A stretch of 64,000 bases of DNA from Ailanthus altissimus (lineage: Eukaryota; Streptophyta; Magnoliopsida; Sapindales; Simaroubaceae). The notes under the pieces were generated by a model. The model had not been told where the DNA came from and did no database searches. It saw only the letters and a program-made list of their open reading frames with translations. A program made the position numbers and the translations under genes. Location of the stretch: positions 2,170,001 through 2,234,000 of the forward strand of contig OX327686.1 of the NCBI GenBank assembly GCA_946807835.1. Reading direction: 5' to 3'. Below are positions 37,209 to 48,941 of this stretch, in pieces (within the stretch, counting starts at the first letter, position 1; each line of letters opens with the position of its first letter).

Positions 37209-39260
37209 TTAACTAACAGGCAATGCCTCAACCAGCTTGTTCAATTTCTTGGTTTTCAATCTCTCAGCATACACTTCACTCCCTTGGCATTCATACCTGC
37301 ATATTTGCCAGAGATTGAAACTCAGACCCAACAGTTTGAAACTTGGCATTAGATTTACAAATTTTCCATGTGCATTTGTATCTGTTAGTGAAATTTTTTC
37401 TCACCTGGGTGGTAAAGATATTAAGGGGCTCAAGCTTTCTGCAAGCTTGACAGCTTCTTCCTCAGTGTTCGCAATCTGATTGAAGCAGAAGTATCGTCCA
37501 CACGTTGATTGATCCTCAAAGGCTCGAACGTGGACATCAGCTAAGAAGCTCACGTCGACAAATGCTAAGACCCCATTTTCATACATCTGCGCCGCCCCTG
37601 TTAATAATTGTGATCATCCAGCATACCTTGTTAAGCGAGAAATTGAACTGAACTTTTTGCTACTTGAGAAACTATTTTAAGTTGAGAATTCTAATGCTAT
37701 GGCTTGTTCTTGTATCTGTACCTTTGAGATAGGACATTGTTGACTGAGGGTTTTGTTGAGTGACAGCAGGGCCAAGAACTAGTCCGGCGTTTATGGAGAC
37801 CATGCAGAGCATCCGATCCATGGCTAGAGCCCAGGCAGCTTGTTCTGAAAGAGTCTTCGCCAAAGCATACCATAACTGTATATTGGAGGAGAGAATTCAA
37901 TATATTTGATATGGTTATGAAGTCAATCAAAGTGTTCTAATTAGAGTTTGATTGAATTAATGACTTTTGCTAGCTTAAAAGGTGAAAAAGATGGCCAAAT
38001 GATCTAGGACAGACCAATTTTCAATTAATTGCAGAAGCGGTTGTCAATTCAATACAGGTACAGATCGCTGAAGCTAATTCAAAGTACAAACCCATTTGCA
38101 AATACAATAAAGTGACTATGACTAATAGTTCGTTACCCTACACACACACACACACACACACAAAAGCTGCAAGACAAGCAAAAAGTGCTCATAATTTCAC
38201 AAAGCTAATTAAAAGGCAATAATAAGAATTTCCCAACAAGAACAAATTTGAATAAAAGGTGACCAACATAAGTAACAAACAGGTGATATATATAGAATTG
38301 CTACAAAAAAAAAAATTTTAAAAAAAAGGTTTGTGCTTGATTTGATTTTTGGAGAATTATTTATTTAGGATTGAAATTGGAATGGTTGCTTTGTAAAATA
38401 ATTTATGCATTGACCCAAAAAAGAAAAAAAAAACTCATTTAATAATCAAAAGCATCAGCCCACATTCAGCTCATCCCTAGAAACTGATAGATACAGTTAT
38501 TAATAATAAATTCTTTATGACTTAAGAGCAACAATAAATAATTAAAATCACAAATTGCATAGATAGCTCCAGATCAAGCTTCCTTATCCAACCAGAAGAC
38601 CAAAATTACCTTCATTTTTCTACAGAATTCTTGATCACTCCAACACCTTTCATCAATATCCTTCTGATCTGAACACATATCCTCTCTCCATATTGCTGCT
38701 GTTAGAGAAGAACTGAACACAATCTTCCGTATGGTATCAGTTCGTGCACAAGCCTCCACCACATTGATGGCTCCTCTTACTTCCAAATCCACCATGTTAT
38801 CCTGCAAAAACATCATAATTTTCAGTAACTAATAACACCACAAGCTAATTATAAAGCAGAAATTTCACCATACGCATGAGCATTAACTTACATCATATCC
38901 ATCTTGGCTATCTAAGCAGCAGAACAAAGCACAACAGTGCTTCAAAGCAACAAGAATACTTTGGTAATCCAAAACATCAATATAAAAGACCTCCAATTTC
39001 TCCTCAACTTTCTCTATTCCCTTTATCTGCTTCTCTATCTCCTTGTCTCCTGCAAAAATTTTCCATTAACAAATTCTTCCGCCAAAAGCGTACTCAAATA
39101 TATAACAAACAAGACCAAAATAAAAGAGAAAGAACTTGCCATTCTTCCGAAGAGCTGCATGAACAAAATACCCCTTTTTAAGAAGTGCTTTGAGAATCCA
39201 AAAACCCACATAAGTTGAAGCATCAAGAACACAAACAGTTGCTTTTTGATGATTATCCAT
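37209..39260 (-). CDS. cinnamoyl-CoA-reductase-like NAD(P)-binding Rossmann protein
   Basis: Protein of 301 residues from six exons read right to left: 39260-39140, 39049-38892, 38801-38610, 37875-37722, 37597-37405 and 37296-37209. It belongs to the extended short-chain dehydrogenase family and aligns along its length with the CCR-related Arabidopsis At4g30470/At2g23910 group as I remember it. Visible blocks are VCVLDASTYVGFWILKALL (9-27), VDLEVRGAINVVEAC, IVFSSSLTAAIW with the family Ser, and YALAK, which keeps the YxxxK catalytic pair. The cofactor loop has DASTYVG where canonical members have GxxGxxG, and the KNWYCYGK signature of true lignin CCRs is replaced by LWYALAK. I therefore doubt that it is a lignin CCR; the substrate is unknown. 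Intron 1 has a GC donor (G|GCAAGT at 39139). Start is the first ATG, giving MDNHQKATVCV. Confidence 0.92.
38140..38162. repeat. (CA)n microsatellite in an intron
   Basis: About 11 CA dinucleotides in intron 3 of the CCR-like gene. Confidence 0.95.
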
Positions 39261-41251
39261 TCTTGCTAATCTATGTATCTTTTTGGCTTCTTGGTCCTTT
39301 CTCCTAGTCTCTTTCCTCTGTTTTTCTTTTTTTCTTTTTTCAAGAGCTGCTTTATATAGAAGCTGTGAAAAAGAATATCTGAAGGTGAGATGGGCGTTAA
39401 TTGAAGTATTGGTGAACTATTTTTGTTACACGTTCTCATCTACTCACCGTCTTGTGATTGATAGAGCTTTTTGAATTTTTATAACACTTATGATAATATT
39501 ACTATTATTACTTGTTCATGATAAATTAAACCAACAAGGCAAGGGCCATATTTTCCAAATTCCAAAAATTCATCATGCATGTCTCAAGGGTATGTGTTGT
39601 TAAATTTTATACGTAAAAACTTGCTTTGTTTGGCTGCTTAAAGTTACCTGAAAAATTGGTGATAGTGGTTTTTTTAATTTTTATGCATAGTTACTTATAT
39701 TAATACTCAAATTTATAATATAAATTAAATTAATATTAAATTTATTACAACTCACTATCAAATTTATAATATAAATCAACCTTCCTTTTCGTGCTGCATC
39801 AAACGACTGGATTAATGAAGTGGTTGGCAAAAATTGTGTTTTCTCTTTTAAAAAATCTTATTTTTTTAGAATTTTTTTTTTTAAAGAAATTGAACGGAGA
39901 AATCAAATAGTTAAACATGCAAAGCGCATCATTTGAATTATGTCTCAAGGACAAATATTTTTTTAGAAAGAAGTAATCCAGAGTAAAATTTTTATTATTC
40001 AAATTAAAAATATTAATTTAAAAAAAAAAAAAACTCTCTATATGTCCTAAAAAGATTACAATTTATCTTCACTACAACGAGAGACAAACACTTGATGTTT
40101 TAGAATCATATAATTGAGAAATAATATTTGATACAATAACAAATATCGCATGGTTCATAAACTCATTCGAAATTTTTGTGCTGTACAATAAATAATTTGC
40201 ATAAGAGAATGATCAAATCATATTAGTAATTTTTTTCAAATTTTTATCGTTGTTTTGGTATAAAAAAAAAATTATAAAGAAAAAAGAAATCGATGTTTAA
40301 GTAGGTAGAAAGAACGTGCCCTTGTAGAAAAGATATTGTTGGGGGTTTGGCAAGTGAAACAAACGGTCCTAATATGAGTGGGGACAAAACTTGTTTTGTT
40401 CAAATATAGCTTATACTATACTTTTGATTTAGCAAATTTAGTGTTGCATTTGAGGGATTGTTTTGGTGGCAAATTTTGTGTACTTCTCAAATTTTGATAA
40501 GAGTAGTATATTTTGTGTATTTCTCTGATTTTAATAAAAGGTTTTGAGTCTTAACGAATTTTTTTACTCACAATATTTTAGAACTTGATCAAAAGGTTTG
40601 AAAATCACCTTCACTCGCAATAATTTAGAATTCGATCAAAAGGTTTAAAAATCGCCTTTGACTCATTTACTATGTTAAAATAATGTATTTTTTTTTTATA
40701 CGGATAATTATTAGAGACAATTATTTAAAAAATTGTTCTCCGTATGTGTAGGATTATTATTTTTTATTAATATAAATTATTTAATTCGAACATTTATTAT
40801 TGTATAATGTAATGTATAAATTATTTGATCCAAATATTTTGTTAGTATATAATATAATATTATCCTAATTATGATATAATTTAATGTACCTTTCAAAAAA
40901 ATTTAATTCATATTTAATTTATTTGTATAAAAATAAGTTATTTATATATTTATTCATGTCGGTCTTATTTATTTAAAAAAATTATATAATATAATAATTT
41001 TTATATGTATATACTTAAACTAACAATACATTTAAGATATTCTGAATTCAATTTTTCTTCTCATAATAAAAAAAAATTGTATATATATTTCATACAGAAA
41101 AAATTCAAATTTTCTTCTTGCACTAAACGACACGACGATGTATCGCACTCACCAAAATATATAAAAATCTTTAGTGCCCCTTCGCGATTCATGATGCCCC
41201 GTTGATAAAATGACGGGTCAATGGAAAATTTGATTGCTCCCGTTTTGCAAA
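39261..41251. other. AT-rich intergenic DNA upstream of the CCR-like gene
   Basis: Pyrimidine-rich DNA at 39280-39350 probably belongs to the CCR-like promoter or leader. Beyond that I see no gene, only AT-rich sequence with two similar phrases near 40580 and 40640 ('ATCAAAAGGTTTGAAAATCG' type). Confidence 0.6.
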
Positions 41252-42534
41252 GGGAAATTTCAAATGGCTCCCAATTTTATAAAGTATTCGTTTTTAGCTC
41301 TATATGAAATTTTTAATTTTTTTTATTGTTAAATAAGACAAATTTAGACACTTTTATCCTCGATTTCAAGTAGCTTCAATTTTTTCTTCTCTCTCGTTCA
41401 AGTGTATAAAATTTGCAAAAAAATAAATAGACTTGATAAAAAAAAATTGATAGATTTTATAAGAAATGGATAAAAAAGTTAAAAAGAAAAAAAAAAAAAC
41501 AGCCAAAACGTTATTTTTTAGCACCATAAAATAGACGACGGATTATGTGCTAAGTGGACACACTAGCGTAGATGCTAAATTCTCACCATTTTGATTTATC
41601 ACCAACTAGATATTTATATTTTCAAATTTATTGCACTTACTCAATTCATATTTACATTCTCTCTCCTTAATCATTGTTATACAAAATTACTTAATACAAT
41701 TTTCTTTGTCATATGACAAATTTGAAGTTATTACTACATTACAGCATTTATTTTAAATAAAAAAATCAAATCAAATTTAATTTAATTAAAAAAATTATAA
41801 TTAATTAAAAAATAATTTTAAAAATTATGACACGCCAGGCGGTGGAACAAAGCGTGCCATGTGGCATAATATTTTTCTAAAAAATTTAATCATTTTTTAA
41901 AATGTTTTTTATTAGTTTTTAAAAAATTAATTAATTTTTTAAATAAGTTTTATTTAAAATTTTTTAAATAAATTTAATTTGATTTAATTGCTTTAGATGT
42001 GTTCAAATACAAATTTGATTTGATTTTGTTATTTAAAGTCAATGCTTTAATGTAGTAATAACTTCAAATTTGTCGCTTGGCAAAGAAATTTGTATTAATT
42101 AATTTTGGATTGAGTGATTAAACAGAAAGAATATAAATACGAATTGAGTTAGTGCAATGTTTGTGATCAAATTGAAAATATAATTTTTTTTAAGTAGTTA
42201 AAAATATAAATATTTAGTTGGTGCTAAATTAAAGTGGTGAGAATTTAATTAACGCATTTGGCGCATGCTCTGTTGCTTGGTGTTCAGAAGCAGCGTTTTT
42301 TCTTTTATTTTTCTGTCATTTATTTATTTATTTATTTATAAAATCTACTCATTTATTATTAAGTCTACTTAATTTTTACGAAATCTATGTACTTAAATAA
42401 GAGAAAAGAGAAAATTAAAGATATACGGGGTTGGATGCCAAATTTATCGTTTTTAGTTATAAAACAATTAAAAATTTCATGTGATTGATTGAAAAAGAAT
42501 ACTCTATAAAATTGAGGTCCATTTTTATGGTCAA
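41252..42534. mobile_element. 1.3-kb foldback element (long imperfect inverted repeat)
   Basis: The left arm starts at GGGAAATTTCAAATGG (41252). The right arm, read on the minus strand from 42534, starts TTGACCATAAAAATGG. Matching words continue inward in the same order: CAATTTTATA(A/G)AGTATTC, ATGAAATTTTTAATT, GTAGATTTTATAA or a variant, AAATTCTCACCA, CACCAACTA, ATATTTATATTTT, GCACTAACTCAATTC and AAATTTGAAGTTATTACTAC. The arms therefore pair over almost their whole length. There is no ORF and no clear target duplication. Probably a non-autonomous Mutator-like or other TIR transposon. Confidence 0.65.
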
Positions 42535-42724
42535 TCATTAACTTTTTTAATTTTTTTATGTCTTAAGTTTTTTTTATTACACTTTTAAACTATAATGTAT
42601 AAATTAAAGAATATAATAAAAAATATATATAATAGAAATATTAGAAAATATAATGAAAAAATATTAATAAATTGTAGTATAGAGAAATAAAAGTCTTGCT
42701 TTAATCTTCAATAACCACTTTTGG

Positions 42725-42968
42725 AGATCATTATTTATTTATTATCAAACCACTTTTTGTTAAGGGTTCATCAACTTTTTTTGGTTATATTTTTTAAATT
42801 TTGTATTACTTGTCTCAAAAATTTCCTTAAATATTTATTAAATTTTCGTTGGATTTCTAAGTTTATAGAATATAATGTACAAGTTGAAAATGTGAGGAAA
42901 AATTTAAAATATGCAACAAAATTTTTGAGACAAATAACAAAAATAAATAATAAATAAATAGCTTAACC
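42725..42968. repeat. small foldback of about 240 bp
   Basis: The words TTATTTATTATC...ACTTGTCTCAAAAATTTCC on the left recur in inverted form on the right as AAAATTTTTGAGACAAATAA...AATAAATAAATAG. Likely a MITE-like hairpin; ends approximate. Confidence 0.4.
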
Positions 42969-43384
42969 ATATAATTGCCTCATTAGTAATCCTTACATTA
43001 TTTTAACCTTTCCCTTACATTTTTCAACCTCCTCCCATAAATCTCTCTAATTGTTTTAATCAAATTTCACTATAAATTGTTTCTAAAACTCTATTAAATA
43101 CAAGTATTATACACTTTTTCACTATGTTTGTCTTTTTAGAAAATATATATGTATATATTATTAAACATATCCTCGAAATTTAAAAACTCAAACTTGATTT
43201 CTCATTTGTTATCCTACAAAAAAAAAAAAAATTTCAAAATCAGTTTTATACAGCATTTTCTAAACCCACCTAAAGTAACAACTAATGATAATTAAAAGTA
43301 AATAAATAAGAAGGAGGTTCTAGATTTAACACCTAGTTAAATTTAATAGATTATGTATAAAATATTAATTTTCACGTGTTAAGA

Positions 43385-43632
43385 AAAATTAATAGTTTAA
43401 TTTGTGTTTTTATTAAATTACTCACTTGATTCTTAGTATTTAAAAAATTATTAATTACATCATTTAAGAGTGTTTTTGCTACTATTTCCATATTTAAAAT
43501 ATATATTTTTACTATTATTTTAATTCTTGAAATATGACTATTTTTCTTTTTAATAGATGTAATTAATAATTTTTAAAATATCAAGAATAATATAAGCAAT
43601 TTAATAAAATTATAAGGACTAAAATGATAATT
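43385..43632 (+). mobile_element. MITE copy A, about 250 bp
   Basis: Matches the reverse complement of 47344-47596 along its length, sharing 'TTTAAAAAATTATTAATTA'-type termini, 'TTTTTGCTAC(T/C)AT', 'GAAATATGACTATTTTT' and 'AATTTAATAAAA'. It also has internal inverted symmetry (AATTATTAATTA near both ends), as expected of a MITE. No coding capacity. Confidence 0.65.
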
Positions 43633-44300
43633 CATTTTTGATCCCTTTACTGTTTTTCTTTTGTTTTTTCTGTCTCTTTTAATCTAGGGGCTACTCTTGT
43701 TTTAGTTCTCGTGACCTTCAATGTTTTATTTTTCTCTGTCATCTCTATCACTTACACTAACGACTACTCATGCGAATCTGAAACTCTTATTATTTTTGTC
43801 CTGTTGATGAATTGAAATTGTTGAGAAGTGTGAAACAAAATTTTTGTTTTCAACCACCTAACTTCAAACAATTTTTTACCTTCCAAGTTTTTTTTTTTTT
43901 AATCTAAACCACCAAATTTAATTGGACCATTAATTAAAATTAATGAATAATGTCATAAAATGTAATATTAACTTAGAATTTCTCTTCGCCATTAATTAAA
44001 AATAATAATATTATTGTATCGAAATTAATATTTTATTTTATTAATTAATCTTAGCCATTCATTTTACTATAATCTAAAAGTTGAGAATCATTTTAAAAAC
44101 TTGTGTAGAAATAAAGAGGTTGTGGATTCCAAATTTCTACCCTTACATATATTGAAATAATGATAAATATTTGAGAAAGTATTTATGTTATTAGGGCTTT
44201 ATTAAGTAATGGCAGAGCTAAAATTTTAGTTTAGTGGGAACTAATTTATTCTTTGGGGTCTAAATAGCTTGACTTTTATTATTATTATTATTAAGGCTGA

Positions 44301-44309
44301 AATGATCTT
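44301..44309. repeat. 9-bp target-site duplication, left
   Basis: AATGATCTT, repeated exactly at 46495-46503, directly flanking the foldback element. Confidence 0.9.
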
Positions 44310-46494
44310 GGGAAAATTTCATAAATAATTTATTTAATTTTTTATTATTTTTTTAACCAAATATAATATAGTTATATTTTATTAACCAAATAAATTACTT
44401 TTGGACAAATATATCTTTTCACTGTTTGTACAGTATCCGCTACAGTGTACAATATTATTGCTACAGTGATTAATTAAATCAAAATTAAATTAAACTAAAT
44501 AAATACACTAATTAATATAATTTTTATAAATAAATAAAAATTTAATTGTATTTGTTATTAAAATTATATTTATTAATAAGTAAATACAATAATAAAATTT
44601 AGATAAATATAATTATTTATTTATGAATAATAAAATAAAATAAATATAACGGTCATAAATGCTATTTCAGCTATCGCATCTCGGGCTCGAGATGCCCTCA
44701 AGATTCGATGGTGGCCATCTCGCTATCGCATCTCGGGCCCGAAATGGTCCCGAGATGCGATGGTAGTCATCGCTACAGTGTACAATATTTTTGCTACAGT
44801 AATTAATTAAATCAAAATTAAATATTTTTTGTTTATTAAAATTATATATTTTTTTATATTAGTTATTTATTTATTTTAATCATATTACTATAAATTTCAC
44901 ATAAATAATAAAATTATTTAATGTAGTTAAATTAAACTAAATAAATACACTAACTAATATAATTTTTATAAATAAATAAAAATTTAATTGTATTTTTTAT
45001 TAAAATTATATCTATTAATAAGTAAATAAAAAATAAAAAAATAAATAAAATTTTAATAAACAAAAAATATTTAATTTTGATTTAATTAATCACTGTAGCA
45101 ATAATACTGTACACTGTAGCAATAATATTGTACACTGTAGCGATGGCCACCATCGCACCTCAGGACCATCTCGGGGCCATATCGAGCTCGAGATGCGATG
45201 GCGAGATAGTCTTTGTGACCGTTATATTTATTTTTTATTTTATTCATAAATAAATAATTATATTTATTTAAATTTTATTAACTTATTAATAGACATAATT
45301 TTAATAAAAAATACAATTAAATTTTTATTTATTTATAAAAATTATATTAGTTAGTGTATTTATTTAGTTTAATTTAACTACATTAAATAATTTTATTATT
45401 TATGTAAAATTTATAGTAATATGATTAAAATAAATAAATAACTAATATAAAAAATATATAATTTTAATAAACAAAAAATATTTAATTTTGATTTAATTAA
45501 TCACTGTAGCAAAATATTGTACACTGTAGCGATGGTCACCATCGCATATTGGGGCCATCTCAGGCCCGAGATGCGATGGCGAGATGGCCACCATCGCATC
45601 TCGAGGGCATCTCAGGGCCATCTTGGGCCCGAGATGCGATGGCTGAGATAGCTTTTGTGACCGTTATATTTATTTATTTTTTTATTATTCATAAATAAAT
45701 AATTATATTTATTTAAATTTTATTAACTTATTAATAGACATAATTTTAATAAAAAATACAATTAAATTTTTATTTATTTATAAAAATTATATTAGTTAGT
45801 GTATTTATTTAGTTTAATTTAATTACATTAAATAATTTTATTATTTATGTAAAATTTACAGTAATATGATTAAAATAAATAAATAAATAAATAACTAATA
45901 TAACAAATTATAATTTTAATAAACAAAAAAATTTAATTTTGATTTAATTAATCACTGTAACAAAAAAACTATACACTGTAACGATGGCTACCATCGCATC
46001 TCGGGTCCTAGATGCGATGGCCACCATCGCATATCGGGACCATCGCGGGCCTGAGATGCGATGGCGAGATGGCCACCATCGCATCTCGAGGCCATCTCGG
46101 AACCATTTCGGGCCCGAGATGCGATGACTGAAATAGCTTTTGTGATCATTATATTTTTTTTATTTTTTTATTATTAATAAATAAATAATTATATTTATTT
46201 AAATTTTTATTTTGTATTTACTTATTAATAAATATAATTTTAATAAAAAATACAATTAAATTTTTATTTATTTATAAAAATTATATTAGTTAGTGTATTT
46301 ATTTAGTTTAATTTAATTTTGATTTAATTAATCACTATAGCATTAATACTGTACACTGTAGCGGGTACTGTACAAACAGTGAAAGAATATACTTGTCCAA
46401 AAGTAATTTATTTAATTAATAAAATATAATCATATATACATTTGGTTAAAAATAAATAATAAAAAAATAAAATGGTTATTTATAAAAATTTTCC
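44310..46494. mobile_element. non-autonomous Mutator-type foldback element, 2.2 kb
   Basis: Bounded by a perfect 9-bp duplication (AATGATCTT), the size typical of Mutator-like elements. The ends GGGAAAATTTCATAAATAA (left) and, on the minus strand, GGAAAATTTTTATAAATAA (right) begin arms that pair for roughly 700 bp. Shared subterminal words include TTACTTTTGGACAA, CACTGTTTGTACAGTA and CCGCTACAGTGTACA. Each arm carries a GC-rich module built from CATCTCGGGCCCGAGATGCGATGG-type palindromic words set in very AT-rich DNA. The right side holds three tandem units against one on the left. No transposase or captured gene is visible, so it would need a transposase supplied elsewhere. Confidence 0.88.
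45120..46140. repeat. three tandem ~0.4-kb units inside the Mutator-type element
   Basis: The phrase GTACACTGTAGCGATGG or a variant recurs at about 45129, 45518 and 45970. Each is followed by a GC-rich palindromic block and then the AT-rich segment TATTTATTTTTT...ATTTAATTTTGATTTAATTAATCACTGTA. Units are about 390 and 450 bp apart. The second and third units have longer GC-rich blocks than the first. Confidence 0.75.
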
Positions 46495-46503
46495 AATGAT
46501 CTT
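46495..46503. repeat. 9-bp target-site duplication, right
   Basis: AATGATCTT, identical to 44301-44309. Confidence 0.9.
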
Positions 46504-48188
46504 TTCGTGGAGACTTGCACTAAGACTTACAAACAAACTTAGGAAAATTCTTTTGGGAAATTTTTTGTAAATAGTATTTTTTTTAGCAAATTTTTAATTT
46601 AACTAATTATGAGATTTTTAATTTTTGTAACCAAAGATTTAATAAATTGAAAAAAAATATACCAATATCTTATGTATAACTCTTACCATTTTAAAATTCA
46701 AATATAAAATTCGTAATATTTGTTAAAAATATATATATATACATACACTTGAGATTTCAAAATTTTGAATTCAATCATTTAATACAAATATATCATATTG
46801 TTATAAAAAAAATGTGAGATTGATATGTATGTTATATTATAATTTATTTTTATATCATTTTAAATTAATTAAAATTTAAAAAATATTTAATTTTTTTATA
46901 CATATTTAAATCAAAATTTATTTTGTAATAATATTAGTTATTAATTATAAAAGAAAAATAATAAAAAAAATCAAAATATTAGAATAAAATTGCATCACAT
47001 GAGCGCTTCTTATTGTGCTAATTTATGACGATAAGCAGTGATCTTTTCAAGAGATTCCTATAATTCAAAACGACGTCAACTCCATCTCATGTTCCATTGA
47101 AATCACAGAAAATTATTGGTATCAATTATCGTTTTACATTGTATTTGAACATCACAACTTCATATAATTTACACGACAACACCTTTGTCGATTACTGTAT
47201 AGCAAATCGTGTTACGCCTTTTCCACACCAAAAATGACCTCTTCTCTGTGTCTTATCTTGTAATCACTTATATGCATCGAAAGATATTTTATTAAAACAT
47301 CTACAGTTAAATAGTTGAAAATCATGAAGACGAACTAATACGGAAATTGTCAAATTAGCTTTTACATTTTTATTAAATTATGTATTAAATTTTTAACATT
47401 TTAAAAATTATTAATCACATTTTTAAAAAATAAAAATAGTCATATTTCAGAGATAAAAATAATAATAAAGAAAAGTATATTTAAAAAATAACAATGGTAG
47501 CAAAAATACCCTTATAAAATATAATTAATAATTTTTAAAATACTCAGAACCAAATTAGTAATTCTACAAAAAATATATGAACTAAACTGTCAATTTTTTA
47601 AAATTAATACTAAGTATATTATAATGTAATTTAAAGATTTAAGTTCAAGATAAATCACGTTTTATTTTCAAATTTTGAGAAAAAAATTACCTCAACCCCT
47701 ATTTTGAAAAAGAAAAATGAATTAAAGTCTCTAATTAAAAAATTCAGGTTTGCACCCTTTAATAAGATATAAATGCAAAGAAAAAAAAAACTTTAAATTA
47801 CATGTTTTAAGTTCAATTTATGTAAAATATAATTGTTCAAATTCTTTGATATGGTTGTGTATCTAATTATCTTCTTGTTGAAAATAAAACAAATAAAATT
47901 TAAACGGGGTGAAAAATTTTGAACCCTTTTAAACTTTTCTCTCAAAGTGCCTCGAGCTCAACAAAAAACTTTAACCCTCTTTTAAACTTTTCCCTCCGTG
48001 GGAAGGGAGCCCCGTTCCCCCTCCGGCGATTCCCCCCTTTTTTTTTCCTTTTATTTAGAAGTCGCAGTAATTAATCATTTAGCCTTGTTTCTTTTTTCTT
48101 TCTCGAGTGTTTTTTCATGTCTTTTATTTTTTGTTCTTCGTCCGGTGGTTTTCTGGTCAACCAACCGTTTAACTAAAGGAACATGTTA
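46504..48188. other. AT-rich intergenic DNA
   Basis: No gene supported. Includes MITE copy B (47344-47596). From about 47900 the sequence becomes GC-richer (CCCCGTTCCCCCTCCGGCG near 48010) and belongs with the DNA on the far side of the copia insertion. Confidence 0.6.
47344..47596 (-). mobile_element. MITE copy B, about 250 bp
   Basis: Inverted partner of 43385-43632. The ends AAATTGTCAAATTAGCTTTT (left) and, on the minus strand, AAATTGACAGTTTAG (right) form the terminal inverted repeats, better preserved here than in copy A. Confidence 0.65.
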
Positions 48189-48193
48189 AGAAG
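48189..48193. repeat. 5-bp target-site duplication, left
   Basis: AGAAG immediately before the left LTR, repeated at 53626-53630 directly after the right LTR. Confidence 0.9.
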
Positions 48194-48888
48194 TGTTGGT
48201 GGGATCTACATCATGTGGGTTCAGAGGCTTCTATGTAATTAGTCATGAAAGGAGTTGATTGAAATTTGTCATAAATACACGGTAACTGAAATGAAAATTG
48301 CATGTTTTGTTTTGATGAGAAAACAGAAGAAAAACAGAATGCAGAAGGCAGAAGCAAAAGCAGAAAACAGAGAAGAAACGAGAGAGTGGGAGAAAAATAA
48401 AACTTAGGGTTTTAATTTTTTCTTTGATGATTGGATGTCAATTTGAGCTCCGATTTTGCTCAAATTTTGAAGGTGAGTTCCCAACATCTTGCTCTACAAT
48501 TCTATCGGATTTGATTTTTGATTTAGCCTCTGATTTAGCATTATCTAGCAAATTTACATTTAAGGAGAATTTGTTAGATTTATTATTATTGAGCCAAGAT
48601 TAATATTCTTGATGTTGTGGTGAGCCTCTAGTGGTGATTCTAGAGAGAACATTGTTGTTATCCCATTATTATTACATAGTGGAAGTGTTGATATCGGACT
48701 ACGGTCCCGTGGTTTTTCCCGAATTGAATTTTCCACGTGAAAATTTGGTGTTCATTGTGATAGATTGATGGTTAATGTTTGTGGTAATATTGTTGTGCTT
48801 ACATTGGTGATATATTGCCCATTTTAATAACACAACGTGGGAGAAAGAATTGTTTCCGTTGTGTAGTATTTTGTGATCTTTCCCAACA
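48194..48888 (+). repeat. copia 5' LTR
   Basis: 695 bp, starting TGTTGGTGGGATC and ending CTTTCCCAACA, followed by the primer-binding site. Confidence 0.95.
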
Positions 48889-48891
48889 AAG

Positions 48892-48903
48892 TGGTATCAG
48901 AGC
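48892..48903 (+). other. copia primer-binding site
   Basis: TGGTATCAGAGC, three bases after the 5' LTR, complementary to the 3' end of initiator tRNA-Met; the standard site for plant copia elements. Confidence 0.95.
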
Positions 48904-48941
48904 TAGTCAGGTTGTGCAGTGCTTAATTTGTGTTGATTAAA

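Larger units (their letters stand above)
42535..44300. other. AT-rich intergenic DNA with small repeats
   Basis: No gene supported. Contains a small foldback (42725-42968) and one MITE copy (43385-43632), plus an (ATT)n run just before 44290. Confidence 0.6.

Noticed and set aside
42721..42957. 78-codon AT-rich frame
   Set aside because: Lies within a small foldback repeat; composition (Ile, Leu, Phe, Lys, Asn) is what AT-rich DNA gives by chance.
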